The position numbers and the translations under genes were made by a program. Shown one piece after another: positions 56,787 to 64,000 of a stretch of 64,000 nt of DNA; the stretch's first letter is position 1, and every line of letters starts with the position of its first letter. The notes under the pieces were generated by a model. It was not told the origin of the DNA, searched no databases, and was given only the letters and a program-made list of their open reading frames with translations. Source of the stretch: Melampsora larici-populina 98AG31 (lineage: Eukaryota > Basidiomycota > Pucciniomycetes > Pucciniales > Melampsoraceae); NCBI RefSeq assembly GCF_000204055.1, contig NW_006768794.1:897775-961774 (forward strand), read 5' to 3'.

Positions 56787-58230
56787 GAATCAAACTTGCT
56801 ATCCAATCATCCAGATGGCCTTATCTGGTAAGGGTTTCCACTCTAGCCTTAAGTAAGCAAGTAGTATGAAATGGATCATCAACTTTCTTCAAGGGGTACA
56901 TAAAATTCTTCATTTGATTTGATCATTGATTTTGAGATAGGGTTTGATTTAAGTGTTTGGCCTGATGATAGCCTTGTTAATCTTGTAGATTGATCTGGTG
57001 CCTATAGAGATTATTGACCGAAATTGGTTATTGAAAAAGTAAAATGGATACTGAAAGCTCAATTCTGATGATGAAATTCTGGTGATGGAAATAAAGTATG
57101 AGAATGTAGGGAAAAACTTGGATGCCTACAATTAAAGCAAAGAAAGTCAAACTCAGGTCAATGATCATGTTTGAAGCTGAGATCAACAATAACAAACAAA
57201 TAATCAGTGGTTATTTGACAAACTGATTTATTCAAAAAAGATATATACTCGGTGTAAGCTTTTAGCAGTTGAGCAAGGTGAGGAGTTGAAGACAAAGTAT
57301 TACTATCTTCTGCAGTACTGGATTTCTTTAAACTACAAAAGACCTTCAAGAGTTGATCAAATTCTAGGTTTGAGGTGTTGAGAATTGATCAACAAATGTA
57401 GAGATCTAATGAAGACTCTTGATGAAATTTGATAGTCACTAAATCACTATTCTTATCCTGATCAAGTAATCTAATATCAAGTTTTTTATCATACATATTA
57501 ATCATACATATTAACAGAGAACTATCGATTTGAACAAAACTGGACAAAGCTACTCTCTCAGCCACTTCACTTGGGTGTGGGTCCAAAACCTCAGTTTAAG
57601 ACATTGCTATGACACTTATGTACACTCAGCATCCCAAATCCACAGAGAATTGGAGTATTGCTGGAATTGGGCGAAAGCGTCTCCGGGCAAAAAATGACCT
57701 AGGCGCCACCATCGGTTGTACGTCTACATACCGAGCCCCACCGAGCCTGTGATGTGGAAGGTGGCTTTGATTTATACACGCCGTACCGGTACAGCAAGGT
57801 GCCAGTGAAGCTTGTTCTACAAGCTCTTACTCTCTCTTACTCTTCTTGCTGGTGAAGTTGAGAGTACAACATAATTGTTTCTAATATTTGCAAATTGCAA
57901 ACAGCACTCTGAAGAAGGGAAGTGTGAAAATACTCAGACGGAGATGTTGGCGGACAAAACCTCGTATTGTCAGATCAAAAAGGTGTTGAAAGAGCAATAG
58001 CAAGGTGTCAAGCAATTGAGGATTCCCTTATCAAATGGTGCTGAATAGTGACCAAGCATCACAAAGATGATTGATATAATCCTATTAGACTAGGAGACCC
58101 AAAGTAACAAGAGCCTACAGGAATGTACCAAGAATCATGATCTCATTTCGTTGACATCGTAGCTGATGATGAAAAAAAGGAAAGAACAATCTAATGAAAA
58201 AATGAAAAAACGAGAACACTTGTTGGTTTG
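56787..58230. other. Gene-free stretch
   Basis: No supported gene. Minus-strand frames at 57389-57586 and 57158-57349 are protein-like in composition but lack motifs; they could be exons of the same unknown gene as the fragment at 58231. A GC-richer patch lies at 57660-57800. Confidence 0.35.
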
Positions 58231-60100
58231 TCATACGCTTATTTGGCCATAGCTTATGAGCTTATAATTGAACGCCTGAACATCATAGCTGTCCAGCAAG
58301 TTCCTCACATGTTGCTCTCTTTCTCTGCTCACTGATTCTCCTGGGCCATCAGATAGACCAAGATTTTTTGCTTGCTCTGCCTGAAAGCACGTATGAAGAA
58401 GCTCGGATATCCTGGTCAACGTTGTGGTGATCTATTTATGGTATCAAGCAAGAAAATTAAATCATCTTTTACTTTACCAATTTATTAGCAAACTTCAATA
58501 TAGCAGAGAATTCGAAATTCAGGTTTTCAGATCAATTGAAGCTCTTAGAGGCTTATGTATACTTATTAGCTTATTATTATGTCATCATATTTCAAAATTA
58601 TTATTAAGATCAACATAGTTTACTTACAAAGTTATTACAAAAAGACAGAATAAGAAAAGATAAGAAAAATTCGAAAATATAGGTGTAAAGGTTGGAAAAT
58701 GGTTTTTAGCTTATTTATAATTAAGTTATGGGTTTTATGAGGTTAGAATATGAAAGAAAAACAGTTTATTATACAGGAACAATTTTAATCTTCAAGGTTG
58801 ATAAGGGGAAACAGAGGTTATTAGCAGAATAGGTACTTTTTCGAAGTTGGTAAACAAGGGTTAGGCGTGTAGTTTACATATGTAATGGTATTAGTAATGA
58901 ATAAGGTTGCCAAGAGGATTTTCCGGGATTTTTAAGGTTATAGAAGATGATGTCATATTACATGAGCAAGAAAAAGAGAGTAGCAGCTGTGAAAAGTGAA
59001 GAAAATAGGTGAAAATCGTCGAAAATGGAGGTTTTCAGCTAATTACATGTGTCAAGTGACGTCAGATAAAGCTGGTAGATAGCTCATTCAACGCAGAAGA
59101 GTGGATTACATAATGGACAACCTTTAAATCATTAGTAACACAGGTTTATGTAAAAAGTTATAAGGGAAATAAGAAATTGGTGTGAATCTCGAATTTACAG
59201 TCACAAGTCACATGTAACACCAAAAACCTTAACTTCACAACTCAATATCTTACTCATCACTCATCAAAAGTAGGTCTTGTAGGTTTCAGAAATGATCAGT
59301 AACACGTGGGCTACAAGATGCACTTTAGTAATAAAAAATTGGAGCACATCTGAAAAAATTCGTAATCTCAAAAATTGGGTTTCAGCTAGTTTACAAGGAA
59401 AAAATCACCTGTATTCATCATAAGAAGTGCTGTACATTACATCATTGCGTCATTGATCACTTTTGGCTGTGAAAATTACATCATACATTAGTAACAAGAT
59501 CATTACATTGCGTCATTACATGGTTTTTAGGGTTATTTAGGCGGATTTGATTGGTTTTTGAAGCTGTTGACTGTTGTAAAAGTTGTTACATGTGGATATA
59601 AGTACTCCTTGATGATTTTAGGATTGTAACGCCCTTTTCTGCATCTTATACCTTTGTTGTAGTGTTATAAATCATCATTTATTTACTATATTTGTACTAA
59701 GATCACTTAAATCCGCCCCTTCAAAGCAAGGAGAAATTTATTTACGTGTGTTAAAGACTACAAGTCTAATTGGGAATAAAACTTACAACAGTATTGCTAG
59801 TAATAAACATAGTGTGTGACTTTTTTGCGCTTAAAATCTGGGAATAATACTTCACAACAGTATTGCTTTACTTTCTCTGGTGCTTTATCTATTTCTCTGT
59901 TATCACAAAGTGGTCAGCAAGTGCCCTTGTGCTGATTTCTTTGAAGAAGGCAGTCTTTAGGCAACTTCTACTATATTACACGTAGTAGATTATCCCTTCT
60001 TAGGTGTTGTAAAGCTCTTCTCGAGCTTTAAATACTACAACGTGAGTCTTCGTGAGATGAGTGGCAATTTGTATTGAACTACTCTTACAGCGAGTATAGG
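58231..60100 (-). pseudogene. Unidentified ORF interrupted by a solo LTR
   Basis: On the minus strand a frame opens after an AG near 60100-60101 and is open to the LTR at 60039. If the LTR and one copy of the ACGT duplication are set aside, the same frame continues from 58422 to a stop at 58231 (about 83 codons in all). The downstream part is protein-like (ISELLHTCFQAEQAKNLG, SREREQHVRNLLDSYDVQ). The match of frame on both sides suggests that the LTR landed in a coding exon. I do not recognise the protein. Confidence 0.4.
58423..60039 (-). mobile_element. Solo LTR, 1617 bp, ACGT target duplication
   Basis: On the minus strand it starts TGTAGTATTTAAAGCTC and ends TAGATCACCACA, the same family as 41434-43048 and nearly identical over its length. 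ACGT flanks it at 58419-58422 and 60040-60043. No internal domain is attached. Confidence 0.9.
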
Positions 60101-63100
60101 TTTTGTACAGGCTGTCTACCTTTTCGCCCACTTTCGCCCATTTCCAACGATCCTCGAATGCTCCCCAAATCCAGATTCCGGATAATCAATCAAACCTCAT
60201 CATTCAACTTGGATCAAAACAAATCAGCCTCAAGATCACAATCAGACAAATCAATTTGAAGGCGGATCAACTAACTCAAGTGCAACAATGATCACCTTTT
60301 TTGTTATCAAAGGTCATTGAGTTGTTTTTGAAAAGTAAGCTCTTTCCTTTGTTGTTTTGTTATATGTAGTTGCTTATATAAAAGATAACAATAAACACTT
60401 AACAGACTCAATTGTTTCTTTTTGTATTGTTAATCTCGATCGGAACCCATCATCTACCAACAACTTTTAAAGCAAATCAATTGATAATCTATCTATATAA
60501 TAAAACCACAAAGTATCATTATTCTCAATCGCTTCCACACCTGGGACTTCATTCAATTGATTCTATCTATCATATTTCATCTATCATGGTAATCGAGTCT
60601 GAAAGTCATGAATCGATTTTTCAGGTTCTAAAGTAAGTTTTAACCGTTCTCTTTCTCTCTTCATCTTTCCATCTTGCTTTTGAGCTCCTCTGACTTTTCT
60701 GTTCTCACTTCTTGATTTCAACTTATAGATCAATCACTGTTCCACTGATCTATGTCATCTTTAGACCATGGCAATATAATCTTTATTACCCATGTTAAGC
60801 GAGTTTCTGTTTCATCTTTGGTTGGTTCCGACCTGATTCAAGTCGCTTTGTTTCATATAAGGAAATTTAATCAATCAAATAGAGGAAAATTGAAGCCAAT
60901 CAAGCGATAATCAATGCCATTCAAGAACAAAGACAAGGATGGGAACACAAACAAGGACTGTGACTGAAACTTATGTTCATTCATCTAGAGTCAAAAGGAA
61001 TTTATCGAATGATGAATAGTCACCAAGGTAAATCAAACAAATTCAAATTCAAACAAAACAGCTAATTGCTTGATTTTCTGAACTGATTTGAATTCCGAAG
61101 AACCTCTGGATCACAAAGAGATGTTTGATCTTGATGAATCAGAAGAAAAAGGAATTGGCCAAGGGTAGTTTAAAGACAAGTCTTGAAACATGCAGTCTTT
61201 GATACTTGTTGGTAGTACTTACCCATCCTGTCACATTTTTGGAAGATGAGCAACAACATAAGAAAATCAAATTAAGAGTAGAAGGAGGAAAACAACACAG
61301 ATAGAGTGTCCGACTTTCAACAGTACAAAACCCTCACATTAAACTCAAAAAGGGTTGAAATAATTCCCAGCAACTATTTTTTGCCTTCTAATTGATCATA
61401 AACAGTTTTTTATGTGGATTCCACCACCTGATCAAGTGTCATTAATGGCAAGAACTTTAGAAGTATCAAATGGGTAGTGTCTAAAAGCGTGAAATCGGGT
61501 ATTTGGAGCAAAAAGTTTATCAGTGCCACAAATTTGATCCTGTTTTTAGGTAAAGATGGTAAATATGGATCATATAAGGAAGAACAAAATCAGGCAAACA
61601 TTCTATGGAATCCTCAGCAAACACACAACTTAATGTTTCTCAAGCTGAGAATGTGTATCCCACGGTATTGTTGATTATGGTGAATTGAGTGATGAAGCCA
61701 GGGTTGGTGAAGATTACAAGGAGCAGGAATGTGTTGGTTTGTTTGAGAATTTCAACAAATACTTCAGATTACAATTTAAACCCAAAAAAGCTTCAAAAAG
61801 TGAGTTTCAAACAACACCTCTTGACAAATTGATGCTTTTTAAACTGATTGTTCTTTTGATGATCTGGATAATTGATCCATTGTCATTTTATGTATGGTGA
61901 TACAGAATTATGAGTGGGTGGACATATTGAAGATATCCTAGCTAAGTTAAATTTCAACCCTAGCTTTCTTTGATTCAGATGTTTAGACTTGTGGTTTTGA
62001 ATATCAAATTGAGATAGAAGAAACACAAAGTGTTGTTTCTATTCAACTAAATATGAAAAATTATAAATCTCTTTTAGGACAGGGAAAAAAACCACTCACT
62101 TTGGTAGCCAAAGTTTTGGGCCAGTAACTCAATATGAGATGATCAATACAAGATCAACAAGAGCATAAGTTACTAATAACAGAATAAAATTTGATCATGA
62201 AACAGTGAATTGATCCAAAGACAGATTGAGTAATTCCAAAACCAAACCGCAAGCAAAAAAATCATTTGTAGAGAATGGGATTGAATCAAAAGACCAGTTG
62301 TTGCAAATGTCATCCCTATTCCTAATTGATTTCATTCACTTGCTTGATATCATCTTTCTATGAAATTAAATATGCCTTATGAAAATGATTGGGTTGAAAT
62401 GATTCAGTCCTTCAGATCACCTAGAATATCCCCCTGACTCCTTGTAGACATGGTACCATTGATAGTGAGCCTGCACTCAATTCTTAAATGAGAATCTAGC
62501 TACTGCAGCTTTTGCCCCTGCTTGACAGATTGATGTAGAACCTAAAAATCAGATCACGACTTGAAAGGATTGCAATTGAAAATCATCAACTTAGAGATCT
62601 GAACTCACCCTGGTTGTTACTTTGCACAAGATTTGTGGTGATGAATATAAGTTCTTCAAGCTTCTTTTGAACACTTTGGTGATGGAGATGTTTGGTAAGT
62701 TTTTGAATTCCAATTTTTTGTGAAATTATGGTATCTTACAATGAGTGATTTTTCTTGCTTAATCAGGGATCTCAGTTTCTATATAGTATACCATGTGATC
62801 ACCTTTACAACATACTAAGACTTCAAATCTTACACATATGTAAGCTAGAGATATAATGTGAATATGTTGCAATAGTTGGCAGTTTGGTAGCAAAATATGG
62901 TGATCTAAGGGCTCATACGCTATTGAGAGTTATGACACCAAGTGTCTGATAAAATTGAAGAACAACAACAATTGGTTAGAAGGTAGGGGTTTGGGGTTAG
63001 ATTTGGGACTGAGGGTTAGGGTAGCATTCAGTTCTATCCACACAAGATGTGTGACGTAATTTTGCCCTCGCATGCTCTGACAGGGCCACAACCCAACCTG

Positions 63101-63351
63101 AAATAGGCTAAATCAACTCTGCTCAACTCTTGCTTGGAAGCAGAGAGTACATGCCCTGAAAGCCTGAGCCCTACTTTGATGTACTCTCACGGGCCCTGTG
63201 GGCATACATCAGAGTGAATTGCCATTGTTGACAAGTACACTCAGCATGGGAGTCTTATCAGCAATTTACATGTCTTGCCATTTAGAATTTTGTTGATCCA
63301 AAGTCATTTTCAAACAAGGCAATCTTCAATGTTACCAAGCTATAATATCAT
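60101..63351. other. Gene-poor AT-rich stretch
   Basis: No supported gene. 60330-60450 resembles 2440-2530 near the start of the window. Telomere-like GGGTTAGGG motifs appear around 62985-63025. Short frames (60074-60291, 61477-61900) lack motifs. Confidence 0.4.
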
Positions 63352-63353
63352 GA

Positions 63354-63378
63354 CTAGCATTTTAGCGGCGGGCGCCGC
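63354..63378 (-). mobile_element. Helitron-like 3' terminus, minus strand
   Basis: On the minus strand the hairpin GCGGCGCCCGCCGC (63378-63365) is followed by TAAAATG and then CTAG (63358-63355) and T. The stem is identical to the one at 6745, so these are ends of one family in opposite orientation. Confidence 0.55.
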
Positions 63379-64000
63379 TGTTGAGAAATTGACACACAAA
63401 TTATGTGTAAAGACACCGCAAGTTACTACAGCACGAGGCAACAGATCATATGTAGTTTCATCACAATAAGGTGTGCTCGCAAAGGCTGTGATCACCAGGC
63501 AAAGCATCAGTATCAAAACGCCACAAACAAGATAACCACATCAGCAGCCATGCATGCGAGAAGCTCATCACCCTTACTCAAACAAAAGCAACATACATCC
63601 CGCAGCACAAGCAGGCTTTCGATATTCAACAAAACGAGGTCACAAATCATCAGCACGTCACAACCTTGCAAACACAGATATGGTCAGACCCAAAAAAAGC
63701 ACCACCATCAAAAACGAAATCATTTAGTACATCCCAACTCAAAAGACATATCTACCACAGCACAAAGGGTCCTGTGACAGACAAGTAAAAACTTTCAGCA
63801 TCAGACCAAAATATGAGCTGACAGCCTATGTGCAATCATTACTCACAATTACTTCCTTGTAGGTCAGGTGATATGTGAACATACATTTAATCCCGTAATA
63901 TCTGAACGCCTGGACTAATTCATCATCGTACAATTCCGGACCTCTTGAGTTTACAAAAGTATGGTCTTGAACTTTGGAGGCAACACCACTGGCACATATT
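63379..64000. other. Window edge, presumed interior of the Helitron-like element
   Basis: If the terminus at 63354-63378 is right, the element body extends rightwards from here. The DNA is A/C-rich on the plus strand with a motif-free frame at 63403-63777. No Rep or helicase motif is seen before the window ends. Confidence 0.35.

Noticed and set aside
63403..63777. 124-codon frame at the right edge
   Set aside because: Composition reflects A/C-rich DNA next to a Helitron-like end; no domain or homology-like motif.

Overview
This window looks like a repeat-rich chromosome segment of a filamentous basidiomycete, most plausibly a rust fungus (Pucciniales, Melampsora-like). Host genes are split by many short GT-AG introns (about 50-120 bp). 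Several encode small or intermediate secreted proteins. The intergenic DNA is AT-rich and filled with transposable elements: a chromodomain Ty3/gypsy element, a hAT element with a spliced transposase, Helitron-like 3' ends, a relic reverse transcriptase of the DIRS type, solo LTRs and several TIR elements. The organism call is an inference; the sequence carries no species label.

Layout. 1-16.7 kb holds no intact gene that I can defend. It contains a 1.4-kb TIR element (3583-4995), a Helitron-like 3' end (6745-6771), a broken RT relic (6.8-8.8 kb), two decayed copies of one spliced gene family (9.7-10.6 and 12.1-12.8 kb; one contains a 100-N gap) and a second Helitron-like end (14.6 kb). 16.7-30.9 kb is the gene island. 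It has a 77-aa cysteine-rich secreted protein (16750-17078), a five-exon gene whose single frame joins cystathionine beta-lyase to mevalonate kinase (18024-20961), a two-exon protein of unknown function (23229-24014), two multi-exon secreted proteins (25324-26529 and 27681-28708) and a five-exon protein of unknown function (29875-30883).

31.8-39.8 kb is a nest of DNA transposons: a 4.0-kb hAT with 7-bp target duplications and all expected transposase motifs, two adjoining TA-flanked TIR elements, and a CACAGGGG-ended element filled with tandem repeats. 41.4-60.0 kb is dominated by retrotransposons. Two almost equal-length solo LTRs (1615 and 1617 bp) lie in opposite orientation, each with a perfect 4-bp target duplication. 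Between them sits a 12.2-kb chromovirus-type Ty3/gypsy element on the minus strand with a 5-bp target duplication (CACTT). Its 5' LTR is interrupted by a 641-bp TIR element saturated with GATAC/GTATC. 60-64 kb is gene-poor with a further Helitron-like end.

The most interesting points are the cystathionine beta-lyase/mevalonate kinase fusion; the spliced frame that overlaps the long gag frame of the chromovirus; the CAACRC-ended element family with 7-bp duplications shared by the hAT, the GATAC-rich element and the 3.6-kb element; and a 37-bp palindrome that looks like a bare pair of TIRs from a larger element. Exon boundaries, target duplications and motifs were read by eye. Family names rest on motif recognition, not on a database search.
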